Assembly: GCA_011049795.1 (NCBI GenBank)
Contig: DRHD01000037.1
Location: 1 to 27,498, forward strand
Length of the DNA: 27,498 nt
Source of the DNA: Porticoccus sp.
Lineage (GTDB): Bacteria > Pseudomonadota > Gammaproteobacteria > Pseudomonadales > Porticoccaceae
Reading direction: 5' to 3'
Positions 18,179 to 25,959 of this stretch are shown piece by piece. A program made the position numbers and the translations under genes. The first letter of the stretch is position 1; each line of letters opens with the position of its first letter. The notes under the pieces were generated by a model that made no database searches, was not told the origin of the DNA, and saw only the letters and a program-made list of their open reading frames with translations.

Positions 18179-19135
18179 ATGACTGATCCAATAGAACTGG
18201 AAGCGAGAGTGCCGATAGAACGGGCCGGTAGTCGTCTCGATCAGGTGGCTGCAGAATTGTTTGATGATTTTTCTCGCTCCCGCTTGCAACAGTGGATTAA
18301 GGGCGGCGATTTATTGGTCGATGGCCAGTTACATCGCCCTAAAGACAAGCTTTTGGGTGGTGAGATATTAACGGTCAATGTTGCACTGGAGCCTGAGGGA
18401 GAATGGGAGCCAGAAGATATCAAGCTTGATATTGTTTATGAGGATGAGCATATTCTGGTCATCAACAAACCGACTCGTTTGGTTGTTCATCCGGCTGCGG
18501 GTAACTATTCGGGCACGTTACTCAACGGCTTAATCCATTATTTGCCGGATAATGAAAATATTCCCCGAGCAGGTATTGTCCACCGACTGGATAAAGATAC
18601 CACTGGATTAATGGTGGTGGCTAAATCTTTGGTAGCTCACCATTCCTTAATTAAACAGCTGCAGGAGCGAACGGTGAGCAGGGAGTATCAGGCCATTACT
18701 CAGGGAGTAATGACGGGCGGGGGTACCGTGGATAAACCCATGGGGCGTCATCCTAAAACCCGAACCAAAATGTCAGTGCTGGAGCATGGGGGCAAGGAGG
18801 CGGTAACCCATTACCGGGTGATCAAACGTTTCCCAAGTCATACTCATATTCGAGTTAATCTGGAGACGGGGCGCACTCATCAAATACGCGTACATATGGC
18901 GCATATTGGCTATCCTCTGGTGGGGGATGCGGCCTATGGCGGCCGCCTTAAATTACCTAAGGGCGCAACTCCTGAATTACACGATACCCTCCGTGGTTTT
19001 AAACGACAGGCATTACATGCGGCCAAGTTAGGGTTGATTCATCCAGAGACGGATGAATATATGGAGTGGCAGGTATCACCGCCGGCAGATTTTGAGGCCC
19101 TGCTGCTTGCCCTTGAGGTGGATACCAGAGCTTGA
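18179..19135 (+). CDS. rluD: 23S rRNA pseudouridine synthase RluD
   Basis: Makes pseudouridines in helix 69 of 23S rRNA, important for ribosome assembly and termination. The product has 318 residues: an N-terminal S4 RNA-binding domain (about 18-80, with RLDQVAAELFDDFSRSRLQQWI), then the RluA-type catalytic domain. The catalytic Asp is D138 in HRLDKDTTG (135-143). Other family blocks are VINKPTRLVVHPAAGN and LETGRTHQIRVHMAHIGYPLVGDAAYGG. The position next to bamD and pgeF is the classical place of rluD and separates it from rluA or rluC. The stop overlaps the pgeF start by one base. Confidence 0.96.
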   Translation: MTDPIELEARVPIERAGSRLDQVAAELFDDFSRSRLQQWIKGGDLLVDGQLHRPKDKLLGGEILTVNVALEPEGEWEPEDIKLDIVYEDEHILVINKPTRLVVHPAAGNYSGTLLNGLIHYLPDNENIPRAGIVHRLDKDTTGLMVVAKSLVAHHSLIKQLQERTVSREYQAITQGVMTGGGTVDKPMGRHPKTRTKMSVLEHGGKEAVTHYRVIKRFPSHTHIRVNLETGRTHQIRVHMAHIGYPLVGDAAYGGRLKLPKGATPELHDTLRGFKRQALHAAKLGLIHPETDEYMEWQVSPPADFEALLLALEVDTRA

Positions 19136-19914
19136 TGATGGCAGTGTTAAAGCCGGACTGGCCAGCACCTAAGAACATTCACACCGCGATCAGCACCCGG
19201 CGTGGTGGTCAGTCAGTATCGCCTTGGGACGAACTTAATCTTGCCTTTCATGTGGGCGATAATCCTGAAGCAGTAGAAAAGAACTGGCAGCTATTGTCGG
19301 AGCAATTGTTGTCGAAGAAACAACCGCTGCCTTCATGCCCGCAGCTTCTTGAGCAAATACATGGAACAACCATTGTCACCGCTGAGTGTGATGGTTCTAT
19401 TCCTGTGTCAGATGGTTGTTATACCAATCAGGTTGGCCGAGTTTGTACAGTGATGACGGCAGATTGTTTGCCAATACTTATATGTAATCGTACCGGCACT
19501 GAGGTCGCTGCGGTGCATGCTGGTTGGCGTGGTTTAGCGGCAGGTATTGTCGGTCAGGCCATTAACCGGTTCGATGCTAGTCCATCCGAACTGATGGTTT
19601 ACTTGGGGCCTGCGATAAGTCAGTCACATTTCGAGGTGGGAGCTGAGGTGCTCGACGCTTTTCTTGCCAATGATTTTCTAGCTAAAGCCTCTCAACAGTA
19701 TGTTCGCCGTAATATAGAAAACTGCTTTATTAAAAAAGATGCTGAACACTGGCAGGCTGACATCTATGGTCTTGCCAAAATTGCCCTTCACGAGCAGGGC
19801 GTGACACAGGTATTTGGTGCCGAGTATTGTACCTACGTGGATGCGCAGAAATTTTACTCCTATCGCCGTGATGGTCAGACGGGTCGTATGGCCAGCTTGA
19901 TATGGATCAGCTAA
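19135..19914 (+). CDS. pgeF: Peptidoglycan editing factor PgeF (YfiH/LACC1 family)
   Basis: Multicopper-oxidase-like fold protein of 259 residues. The E. coli homologue YfiH keeps peptidoglycan precursors correct by removing misincorporated amino acids; relatives act as purine nucleoside-processing enzymes. The metal ligands are visible: H76 in EQIHGT, C111 in TADCLPIL and H128 in VHAGWRG. The end YCTYVDAQKFYSYRRDGQTGRMASLIW is typical. The frame also contains a TTG three bases upstream, but ATG 19135 (overlapping the rluD stop as TGATG) or ATG 19138 is more likely. It is transcribed with rluD. Confidence 0.94.
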   Translation: MMAVLKPDWPAPKNIHTAISTRRGGQSVSPWDELNLAFHVGDNPEAVEKNWQLLSEQLLSKKQPLPSCPQLLEQIHGTTIVTAECDGSIPVSDGCYTNQVGRVCTVMTADCLPILICNRTGTEVAAVHAGWRGLAAGIVGQAINRFDASPSELMVYLGPAISQSHFEVGAEVLDAFLANDFLAKASQQYVRRNIENCFIKKDAEHWQADIYGLAKIALHEQGVTQVFGAEYCTYVDAQKFYSYRRDGQTGRMASLIWIS

Positions 19915-19933
19915 CCGTCAGTTGAAGACAGAT

Positions 19934-19959
19934 CATTACCAGTTCGGCTCTGGGTAATG
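19934..19959. repeat. Inverted repeat just upstream of the clpB heat-shock promoter
   Basis: CATTACCAG and CTGGGTAATG can form a stem of about nine pairs with one bulged G and a short loop. It lies 19 bases after the pgeF stop and touches the sigma-32 -35 element at 19960. There is no T run after it, so a simple terminator is doubtful; it may still be a weak 3' end for rluD-pgeF or an operator. Confidence 0.45.
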
Positions 19960-19986
19960 CTTGAAATATCTATTCCAGCCCCAACT
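19960..19986 (+). promoter_or_regulatory. Sigma-32 (heat-shock) promoter of clpB
   Basis: CTTGAAA at 19960-19966 and CCCCAACT at 19979-19986, spaced 12 bases. The -35 is a perfect match to the sigma-32 consensus and the -10 differs at one position from CCCCATnT. Transcription would begin near 19995, some 37 bases before the clpB ATG. This agrees with the known RpoH control of clpB in Gammaproteobacteria. Confidence 0.82.
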
Positions 19987-20031
19987 TGTTGTTTTACGAG
20001 CAAAATTTAATCATCAGAATTGGGTTCAGTT

Positions 20032-22680
20032 ATGCGATTTGACCGTTTTACCCATCATCTACAAAGTGCAGTTTCAGATGCTCAATCAATGGCTGTGGGC
20101 AAAGATAACCCCTCCCTTGAACCCGCGCACTTGGTATTAGCATTGCTTAATCAGCCAAGTAGCTCAATCACTCCCATGTTAAATCAGGCAGGTTTTGATA
20201 TGGCGGGATTAAAGGTTGAGCTGGAGCAGCAATTAGAGCGACTGCCACAGATTCAGTCGCCGACAGGTGACATCAACCTGTCGGCTGATTTGGGGAAGTT
20301 GTTCAACCTGGCAGACAAACAGGCGCAGCAACAGGGCGATCAGTATATTTCCAGTGAAGCTGTTATGTTGGCGGCCTTTGATAATGATGGTGATGTGGGC
20401 AAGGCATTAACCAAATTTGGTGATAAAGGTAAATTACAGATTGTGGTAGAAAAAATTCGTGGGGGTGAAGCAGTGACAGATCCAGATGCAGAAGGTAATC
20501 GTCAAGCATTGGAAAAATACACCATTGATCTTACGGCTCGAGCTGCTGAAGGCAAGCTTGATCCTGTGATTGGTCGAGATGATGAAATTCGTCGCACCAT
20601 TCAGGTATTACAACGTCGGACAAAAAATAATCCGGTATTAATTGGTGAGCCCGGCGTGGGTAAAACCGCCATTATTGAGGGGTTAGCCCAGCGGATTGTG
20701 AATGGTGAAGTACCGGAAGGCCTTAAAAATAAGCTCGTTTTGTCGTTGGATTTGGGTGCTCTTTTGGCGGGTGCTAAGTTCCGGGGTGATTTTGAAGAAC
20801 GCCTAAAAGCGGTTCTAAAAGAGTTATCGAAGCAAGAAGGCCAAATCATACTGTTTATTGATGAACTGCATACCATGGTCAGCGCGGGTAAGGCTGAAGG
20901 TGCGATGGATGCCGGCAATATGCTGAAGCCTGCGTTGGCTCGTGGGGAATTGCATTGTGTGGGCGCTACTACACTTGATGAGTACCGACAATATATTGAA
21001 AAGGATGCGGCTCTAGAGCGAAGGTTCCAGAAGATTTTAGTGGCTGAGCCCAACGAAGAGGACACCATTGCCATTTTGCGTGGTTTGAAAGGGCGCTATG
21101 AAGTTCACCACGGTGTTGATATCACCGATTCAGCTATTGTTGCCGCAGCTAAACTTTCACAGCGCTATATTACAGATCGCCAGTTGCCAGATAAGGCGAT
21201 TGACCTTATCGATGAAGCGGCCAGTAAAATCCGTATGGAAATTGATTCCAAACCCGAAGAAATGGATCGCTTGGAGCGTCGGTTGATTCAACTCAAAATG
21301 GAGCGCGAAGCCGTTAAAAAGGAAGAGGATGAAGCCTCTCAAAAGCGGCTGAAAAAGATTGAGGAAGATATCGAAGTGATCGGTAAAGAATTTGCCGATT
21401 TGGAAGAAATATGGAAGGCTGAAAAGGCTGCATTACAGGGGGCGGCCCAGATTAAAATCGAACTGGAGCAAGCGAGAATCGATATGGATGCTGCCAGCAG
21501 GGCGGGTGATTTGGCAAAAATGTCGGAACTTCAATATGGAAAAATTCCCGAGCTAGAGAAGCAGTTAGTCGCAGCCAGTGAGGCCGATACTAGCGAGAAG
21601 CAGCTGTTACGCAACAAGGTAACGGAAGAAGAAATTGCCGAGGTTGTTTCCAAATGGACGGGTATACCTATTTCTAAAATGCTTGAGGGTGAGCGTGAAA
21701 AATTACTGCGAATGGAAGATGATTTACACAAGCGAGTTATTGGCCAGAGTGAGGCGGTAGTTGCGGTATCAAATGCAGTAAGACGTAGTCGTGCAGGGCT
21801 TTCTGACCCTGATCGTCCAAACGGTTCATTTCTGTTTCTTGGGCCCACCGGTGTGGGTAAAACCGAATTGTGTAAAGCGCTCGCCGAGTTTCTATTCGAC
21901 AGTGAAGATGCGATGGTGCGCATCGATATGTCTGAGTTTATGGAGAAACATTCTGTCGCCCGGCTAGTGGGTGCGCCCCCTGGTTATGTGGGTTATGAAG
22001 AAGGCGGTTATCTGACGGAAGCGGTGAGGCGACGCCCCTACTCGGTACTGTTGTTAGACGAAGTGGAAAAAGCACATCCAGATGTGTTCAATATTTTGTT
22101 GCAAGTTCTGGATGATGGTCGGTTAACTGATGGTCAGGGTCGAACGGTAGATTTTCGTAATACCGTGGTTGTGATGACATCCAATTTGGGTTCTGACCGA
22201 ATTCAAGAGTTGGTTGAGGATCACTCCTTTGACACGGTCAGCTTTGACGTTTCTGGTCAGGATGGGAAAGAGGCAGATGATTCCACCGCCAATGAAAATC
22301 GTTATCAGGCGATGAAAGAGGCGGTTATGGATGTGGTATCCGGTCATTTTAGGCCGGAATTTATTAATCGAATTGATGAGATCGTGGTGTTCCATCCCTT
22401 AGCCAGAGGCCAAATACGAGGAATTGCTGATATTCAGCTTGGGCTGTTAAGAAAACGTCTGGCTGAGCGTGACCTGTCATTAGATATTTCGGAGTCAATG
22501 ATGGATAGGCTTTGTGACGCGGGATTTGATCCAGTTTACGGCGCGCGGCCACTGAAAAGAGCGATTCAGCAATTACTGGAAAACCCGTTGGCTCAGAAGG
22601 TGCTCGGTGGTGATTTTGTCCCAGGTGATACTATTGTGATTGACTTGGACGATGAGTCTGTAGTGTTTTCTAAGGGGTAG
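20032..22680 (+). CDS. clpB: ATP-dependent protein disaggregase ClpB
   Basis: Hexameric Hsp100 chaperone that, with DnaK, extracts proteins from aggregates. The product has 882 residues against 857 in E. coli. In order: N-terminal Clp repeat domain (1-145), AAA-1 with Walker A GEPGVGKT at 205-212 and Walker B at D277-E278, the coiled-coil M domain (about 405-520), and AAA-2 with Walker A GPTGVGKT at 604-611 and Walker B at D676-E677. The extra length is mostly one acidic insertion at about 729-757, between SDRIQEL and the [17 protein letters not shown] block. ATG 20032 gives the family start MRFDRFT; the TTG 12 bases upstream does not. Expression is probably driven by the sigma-32 promoter at 19960. 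Confidence 0.98.
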   Translation: MRFDRFTHHLQSAVSDAQSMAVGKDNPSLEPAHLVLALLNQPSSSITPMLNQAGFDMAGLKVELEQQLERLPQIQSPTGDINLSADLGKLFNLADKQAQQQGDQYISSEAVMLAAFDNDGDVGKALTKFGDKGKLQIVVEKIRGGEAVTDPDAEGNRQALEKYTIDLTARAAEGKLDPVIGRDDEIRRTIQVLQRRTKNNPVLIGEPGVGKTAIIEGLAQRIVNGEVPEGLKNKLVLSLDLGALLAGAKFRGDFEERLKAVLKELSKQEGQIILFIDELHTMVSAGKAEGAMDAGNMLKPALARGELHCVGATTLDEYRQYIEKDAALERRFQKILVAEPNEEDTIAILRGLKGRYEVHHGVDITDSAIVAAAKLSQRYITDRQLPDKAIDLIDEAASKIRMEIDSKPEEMDRLERRLIQLKMEREAVKKEEDEASQKRLKKIEEDIEVIGKEFADLEEIWKAEKAALQGAAQIKIELEQARIDMDAASRAGDLAKMSELQYGKIPELEKQLVAASEADTSEKQLLRNKVTEEEIAEVVSKWTGIPISKMLEGEREKLLRMEDDLHKRVIGQSEAVVAVSNAVRRSRAGLSDPDRPNGSFLFLGPTGVGKTELCKALAEFLFDSEDAMVRIDMSEFMEKHSVARLVGAPPGYVGYEEGGYLTEAVRRRPYSVLLLDEVEKAHPDVFNILLQVLDDGRLTDGQGRTVDFRNTVVVMTSNLGSDRIQELVEDHSFDTVSFDVSGQDGKEADDSTANENRYQAMKEAVMDVVSGHFRPEFINRIDEIVVFHPLARGQIRGIADIQLGLLRKRLAERDLSLDISESMMDRLCDAGFDPVYGARPLKRAIQQLLENPLAQKVLGGDFVPGDTIVIDLDDESVVFSKG

Positions 22681-22764
22681 CGTTAGCAAGGAATAGTGGG
22701 TGGATGCCTTCAACGTATCGATGGGCGGAATGACGACACATTATAACTAGAGGTTTTTAAAGCC

Positions 22765-23109
22765 ATGGTTCAACCAACGAAGGGGCACGAAGCCGGAGGT
22801 GCTTCAGAGGCAGACATCACTTCAGAACTAGAAAGTACTAAAGATTCTGAAACCCTAAATAAAAAATATTTTGAGCTATTAGACAGTCTTCTAAATGACA
22901 AAAAGAACAGTGCGATCAAAAAACACCCTGAATTAATTTCTGCGTACAAGGCTCTTGAAGTTTATGAGACTTATTTTTTGGCGGGTGGTAACTGGGATGA
23001 AGTAGGCGCAATCGAGTTCAAAAAGAAAATGGCTAAAACAATCATCAGTAAACTAGTAAAAGGGAATGATTCATCCGAACTCCAAACACCCAAAGAGGAA
23101 GGCAGCTAA
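22765..23109 (+). CDS. Hypothetical protein, 114 residues, unrecognised
   Basis: I do not recognise this protein. It has no signal peptide, no membrane segment, no cysteine and no metal motif. The first 30 residues are Glu-, Ser- and Thr-rich and look disordered. Residues about 30-105 are rich in Lys, Leu and Glu and should be helical (KYFELLDSLLNDKKNSAIKK, then ISAYKALEVYETYFLAGG and IEFKKKMAKTIISKLVKG). The C-terminus is polar. The frame is closed 84 bases after clpB. The only ribosome-site-like sequence, GAGG, is about ten bases before the ATG. Being next to clpB does not by itself give a function. A strong hairpin terminator follows at 23283. A real gene is likely from its length and amphipathic composition, but this is not proven. 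Confidence 0.6.
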   Translation: MVQPTKGHEAGGASEADITSELESTKDSETLNKKYFELLDSLLNDKKNSAIKKHPELISAYKALEVYETYFLAGGNWDEVGAIEFKKKMAKTIISKLVKGNDSSELQTPKEEGS

Positions 23110-23282
23110 GACTAATATGTTGTCTTAATATCAGTGTGGCAAACCCCCATTCAGCTGTAGGGATATGTTTGGTATCAAGAAAGGAGATGAGGTGAGGTTG
23201 TTGAAAAAAAGTTGATAGCTACGTTTAAAAACTCATAACAGCCTGATCAAATCTAGATGACTACAACTAATATGGTGTAAGC

Positions 23283-23314
23283 AAGAAGGGGAAGATAATT
23301 ATCTTCCCCTTCTT
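23283..23314. terminator. Bidirectional intrinsic terminator, 32-base perfect palindrome
   Basis: AAGAAGGGGAAGATAA (23283-23298) is followed directly by its exact reverse complement (23299-23314). As RNA it folds into a long GC-containing stem with a four-base AATT loop, ending in U-rich sequence on both strands. It sits between two convergent genes (22765 plus, 23376 minus) and would stop transcription from both. Confidence 0.88.
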
Positions 23315-23375
23315 CGTTCTGTTGGTGTAATTAAATTGTGTAGATACAAACTTTTTAAGCGTTAGCCTAACGCCA

Positions 23376-23828
23376 TTACTGGCAGAACTCCTTCACCTGA
23401 TCTTTAGATTTTTGACGCCATTCGTCATGTTCTTCTGAGGTTAAGTACCGCTCTTCACCTTTTTCTTCATCGTTATAGAGAATTCTGGGCCGGTTAGTAA
23501 GAGAGGTTAGGTTTTTCTTGGCCACCTCACAATTCTGCGCCTTACGTTCAAGTTCTGCAGCAGCTACTTCTGGTGACTGCTTTAAAGGTTGTTCTTCTGG
23601 GGGTTTAGTCTTGCCAGAATCTTCAGGTTCCGGCTCTTCCTCTGAGGGTTGTTCTGTGAGTTTGGAAACCTTAATCTTGAGTGTTTCAGCCTCTTTTTCG
23701 ACAGGTGGAATTTCTGAATAATGCCAGGATCCATCATCACCCTGCCATTTATAGACTTTTTCTGCTTGCGCGGTCATCCCGATTGCCAGTAATAGACCTG
23801 TAAGCACGACCAAAGAGAGGTGTTTCAT
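23376..23828 (-). CDS. DUF4124 domain-containing exported protein
   Basis: Product of 150 residues. The signal peptide MKHLSLVVLTGLLLAIGMTAQA is followed at once by the DUF4124 pattern EKVYKWQGDDGSWHYSEIPP, the start of the mature protein. A Glu-, Pro- and Lys-rich linker (EEEPEPEDSGKTKPPEEQP) leads to a helical C-terminal part with two Cys (AQNCEVAKKN and the final EFCQ) that may pair. DUF4124 proteins are common in periplasms of Gammaproteobacteria and have no settled function. The ATG at 23828 was chosen for the signal peptide; the frame runs 13 codons further upstream with no sensible N-terminus. It is monocistronic and convergent with the gene at 22765. Confidence 0.85.
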   Translation of the reverse strand: MKHLSLVVLTGLLLAIGMTAQAEKVYKWQGDDGSWHYSEIPPVEKEAETLKIKVSKLTEQPSEEEPEPEDSGKTKPPEEQPLKQSPEVAAAELERKAQNCEVAKKNLTSLTNRPRILYNDEEKGEERYLTSEEHDEWRQKSKDQVKEFCQ

Positions 23829-23862
23829 ATCTTTGAACCTATATAAAACTGTGATTAATAGC

Positions 23863-23892
23863 ATCATAGCGGATTTAAAGAGAAGGTGTTGA
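23863..23892 (-). promoter_or_regulatory. Possible promoter of the DUF4124 gene
   Basis: On the minus strand TCAACA (23892-23887) and TATGAT (23868-23863) are 18 bases apart. The -10 matches five of six consensus positions and the -35 four. It would start transcription about 30 bases before the ATG at 23828. Confidence 0.3.
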
Positions 23893-23946
23893 GTGTTTGG
23901 TAGTAAAAAAATGGACGCTTGTTGATGGGCTGTTGAGGGTAACTTC

Positions 23947-23975
23947 TTGACTTTATGGTGATAAATCCATAAAGT
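23947..23975 (+). promoter_or_regulatory. Candidate ilv operon promoter with an internal inverted repeat (operator)
   Basis: TTGACT at 23947-23952 and TAAAGT at 23970-23975 are 17 bases apart, five and four of six consensus matches. Between and overlapping them lies the perfect inverted repeat CTTTATGG (23951-23958) and CCATAAAG (23967-23974) with an eight-base centre, extendable by one A-T pair. A dyad in this position would be a natural site for a repressor dimer. The initiation point would be near 23982. Confidence 0.45.
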
Positions 23976-23981
23976 TCACAG

Positions 23982-24160
23982 CTTCGGCGAGTATAGTCTT
24001 TTACTCGCGCGCTGGGTTCTTCCCAGCTTGCCGGGTGAACGTAAACAGCGTTCGCTGGGCATCCAGAACAGGCTTGTTTACCCATGAGCCTGACGCGCCG
24101 ACCACCAGAAATCGGCTGCGGTGTTGCAATAGCAGACCTGTGATGTCACAGCGGTTGTGG
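23982..24160 (+). ncRNA. Structured 5' leader RNA of ilvB, candidate cis-regulatory element (possibly ilvB-OMG)
   Basis: The 391-base gap between the DUF4124 start (23828) and ilvB (24220) contains a dense run of hairpins on the plus strand. They are 23987-24008 (GCGAGTA with TACTCGC), 24011-24027 (GCTGGG with CCCAGC), 24035-24055 (GTGAACG with CGTTCGC, one G-U pair), 24069-24092 (CAGGCT with AGCCTG), 24094-24120 (CGCGCCGA with TCGGCTGCG, one bulge) and 24138-24151 (CTGTG with CACAG). The segment CCCAGC (24022-24027) can instead pair with a second GCTGGG at 24054-24059, so alternative folds exist. A published candidate motif named ilvB-OMG is, as I recall, found upstream of ilvB in oligotrophic marine Gammaproteobacteria. 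Position and lineage fit, but identity with that motif is unverified. Confidence 0.55.
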
Positions 24161-24163
24161 TTT

Positions 24164-24208
24164 ATGTCCCTTGTGGGCTGGATCGGCGTTGTGGTGTTTA
24201 TTTTTTGA
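24164..24208 (+). CDS. Possible leader peptide before ilvB (14 codons, Val/Ile/Leu-rich)
   Basis: ATG at 24164 opens the frame [14 protein letters not shown] and ends with TGA at 24206-24208. Seven of 14 residues are Val, Ile or Leu, including three Val codons in a row (24188-24196), as expected of a peptide sensing branched-chain aminoacyl-tRNAs. Its stop overlaps the ilvB ribosome site GAGGG (24207-24211), which would allow coupling. Against it: the ribosome site before ATG 24164 is poor, and no terminator hairpin lies between it and ilvB, so classical attenuation is not supported. Chance in a T- and G-rich stretch is a real alternative. Confidence 0.3.
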   Translation: MSLVGWIGVVVFIF

Positions 24209-24219
24209 GGGTTTGTACA

Positions 24220-25959
24220 GTGGAATTACTGTCTGGCGGTGAAATCGTCGTTCGTGCACTTAGGGATGCCGGTGTTAAGTACTTGTGGGGTTACCCCGGT
24301 GGTGCTGCGCTGCATATTTATGATGCATTGTTTCAGCAATCGGATGTTCAACATATTCTGGTTCGCCATGAGCAAGCTGCAACCCATGCGGCAGATGGCC
24401 ATGCCCGTTCTACTGGCGAAGTAGGTGCCGTTTTGGTGACGTCTGGTCCGGGTGCTACCAATGCCATTACCGGTATTGCTACTGCGTACATGGACTCTAT
24501 TCCTATGGTTATCATCTCGGGTCAGGTTCCCCGAGATAAAATTGGCGGTGATGCGTTTCAGGAAACCGATATGGTGGGTATTTCCCGGCCTATCGTTAAG
24601 CACAGTTTCCTGGTTAAGGATGCTTCCGAGATTGCGGGTGTGATTGCCAAGGCTTTCTATATTGCAGGGACAGGGCGACCAGGCCCCGTAGTTGTAGACA
24701 TTCCTAAGGATGTTACCGCGCCGAATCATCGCGTGCCCTACGAATACCCAGAAAAAACCAATATTCGTTCTTATCAACCTACAACCAAAGGGCACACGGG
24801 TCAGATTAAGCGTGCCATAAAGACGCTGTTGGCCGCCAAACGCCCGATTATTTACAGTGGCGGTGGAGTTGTTTTAGGTAATGCATCGTCACAGCTTACT
24901 GAGTTGGCAAAGCTGTTGAATATCCCTGTCACTAATACTCTGATGGGGCTTGGCGCTTACCCTGGTACCGACCGTCAGTTTGTCGGTATGCTGGGTATGC
25001 ATGGCACCTATGAAGCGAATGCGGCTATGCATCATGCGGATGTGATTTTGGCAGTCGGTGCTCGTTTTGATGATCGGGTGACGAACACGCCCAGCAAATT
25101 TTGCCCCTCAGCAAAAATTATCCATATTGATGTGGACCCTACGTCCATTTCTAAAATAGTGGCGATAGATATCCCCATAGTCGGTCCCTGTGATGTGATA
25201 TTACAGGAGATGGTTGATCAGGTTGAGAGTAGTGATACCAAGCTGGATGACGCTGCTCTAGCTGAGTGGTGGGTGCAAATTAATGAATGGCGTGACCGTC
25301 ATGGTATCTATACCCAACCACGACATGAGCCCAGTGGTGGTAACATCATTAAGCCGCAGGATGTGATAAAAACCCTGTTCAAAGTAACGGGTGGAGATGC
25401 CTACGTTACCTCTGATGTGGGGCAGCACCAGATGTTTGCAGCCCAGTACTATCTGTTTGATAAACCACGTCGTTGGATCAATTCAGGTGGGCTTGGCACC
25501 ATGGGCTTTGGGTTGCCTGCAGCTATGGGCGTTCAGTTAGCTCACCCTGATGCGACTGTAGCCTGTGTGACGGGTGAAGGTAGTATTCAGATGTGTATTC
25601 AAGAGCTGTCTACTTGTACACAATATGGCTTACCAGTAAAAATTATTAACCTCAACAACCAAGCGTTGGGCATGGTGCGTCAATGGCAGGACATGCAATA
25701 CAGCAGCCGTTACTCATCCAGTCTCTACGAAGACTCTTTGCCTGACTTTGTTAAGTTGGCTGAATCCTATGGGCATGTGGGCATCCGCGTGACCAACTTC
25801 GATGAGCTTGAAGAGAAAATGGCGGAGTGTTTTAGTCTGAAAGATCGCGTGGTCTTTATGGATATTTGTGTGGATCGTTCAGAGCACGTTTACCCTATGC
25901 ATGTGGCTCCTAATGGTTCTATGCGTGATATGTGGTTGAGCAAAACGGAGCGCACCTGA
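24220..25959 (+). CDS. ilvB: Acetolactate synthase, catalytic (large) subunit, IlvI type
   Basis: Thiamine diphosphate enzyme that condenses two pyruvates, or pyruvate and 2-ketobutyrate, in the first common step of valine, leucine and isoleucine synthesis. The product has 579 residues. The N-terminal TPP domain has [14 protein letters not shown] and the catalytic Glu at 51 ([14 protein letters not shown]). The central domain carries the FAD region ([23 protein letters not shown]). The C-terminal domain has the TPP-magnesium motif with GEGS (E453) where most enzymes have GDGS, closed by LNN at 478-480. The C-terminus [10 protein letters not shown] resembles E. coli IlvI, so ilvI is an equal name. 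GTG 24220 has GAGGG eight bases upstream; the in-frame GTG at 24157 would add a non-family extension. Confidence 0.97.
   Translation: MELLSGGEIVVRALRDAGVKYLWGYPGGAALHIYDALFQQSDVQHILVRHEQAATHAADGHARSTGEVGAVLVTSGPGATNAITGIATAYMDSIPMVIISGQVPRDKIGGDAFQETDMVGISRPIVKHSFLVKDASEIAGVIAKAFYIAGTGRPGPVVVDIPKDVTAPNHRVPYEYPEKTNIRSYQPTTKGHTGQIKRAIKTLLAAKRPIIYSGGGVVLGNASSQLTELAKLLNIPVTNTLMGLGAYPGTDRQFVGMLGMHGTYEANAAMHHADVILAVGARFDDRVTNTPSKFCPSAKIIHIDVDPTSISKIVAIDIPIVGPCDVILQEMVDQVESSDTKLDDAALAEWWVQINEWRDRHGIYTQPRHEPSGGNIIKPQDVIKTLFKVTGGDAYVTSDVGQHQMFAAQYYLFDKPRRWINSGGLGTMGFGLPAAMGVQLAHPDATVACVTGEGSIQMCIQELSTCTQYGLPVKIINLNNQALGMVRQWQDMQYSSRYSSSLYEDSLPDFVKLAESYGHVGIRVTNFDELEEKMAECFSLKDRVVFMDICVDRSEHVYPMHVAPNGSMRDMWLSKTERT

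Noticed and set aside
20601..21074. A 157-residue minus-strand frame inside clpB
   Set aside because: It lies wholly opposite the conserved first AAA domain of ClpB and resembles no protein family.
22701..22712. GGTGGATGCCTT after clpB resembles the beginning of 23S rRNA
   Set aside because: The identity is about 12 bases, and the surrounding sequence does not continue to match rRNA. Most likely chance.
23165..23215. A 16-codon frame (MFGIKKGDEVRLLKKS) before the terminator
   Set aside because: Very short, no ribosome site before its ATG, no family; kept as part of the non-coding stretch.
24138..24151. CTGTGATGTCACAG resembles a CRP site
   Set aside because: CRP half-sites TGTGA and TCACA need a six-base spacer; here there are two bases. 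It is better explained as one of the leader RNA hairpins.
24188..24206. T-rich stretch before ilvB as an attenuation terminator
   Set aside because: The U-rich sequence TTTATTTTTT is there, but I could find no stable GC-rich hairpin directly upstream, and it runs into the ilvB ribosome site.
24157..24219. N-terminal extension of acetolactate synthase from GTG 24157
   Set aside because: It adds 21 residues unlike any family member and overlaps the leader, whereas GTG 24220 has a good ribosome site and the conserved N-terminus.
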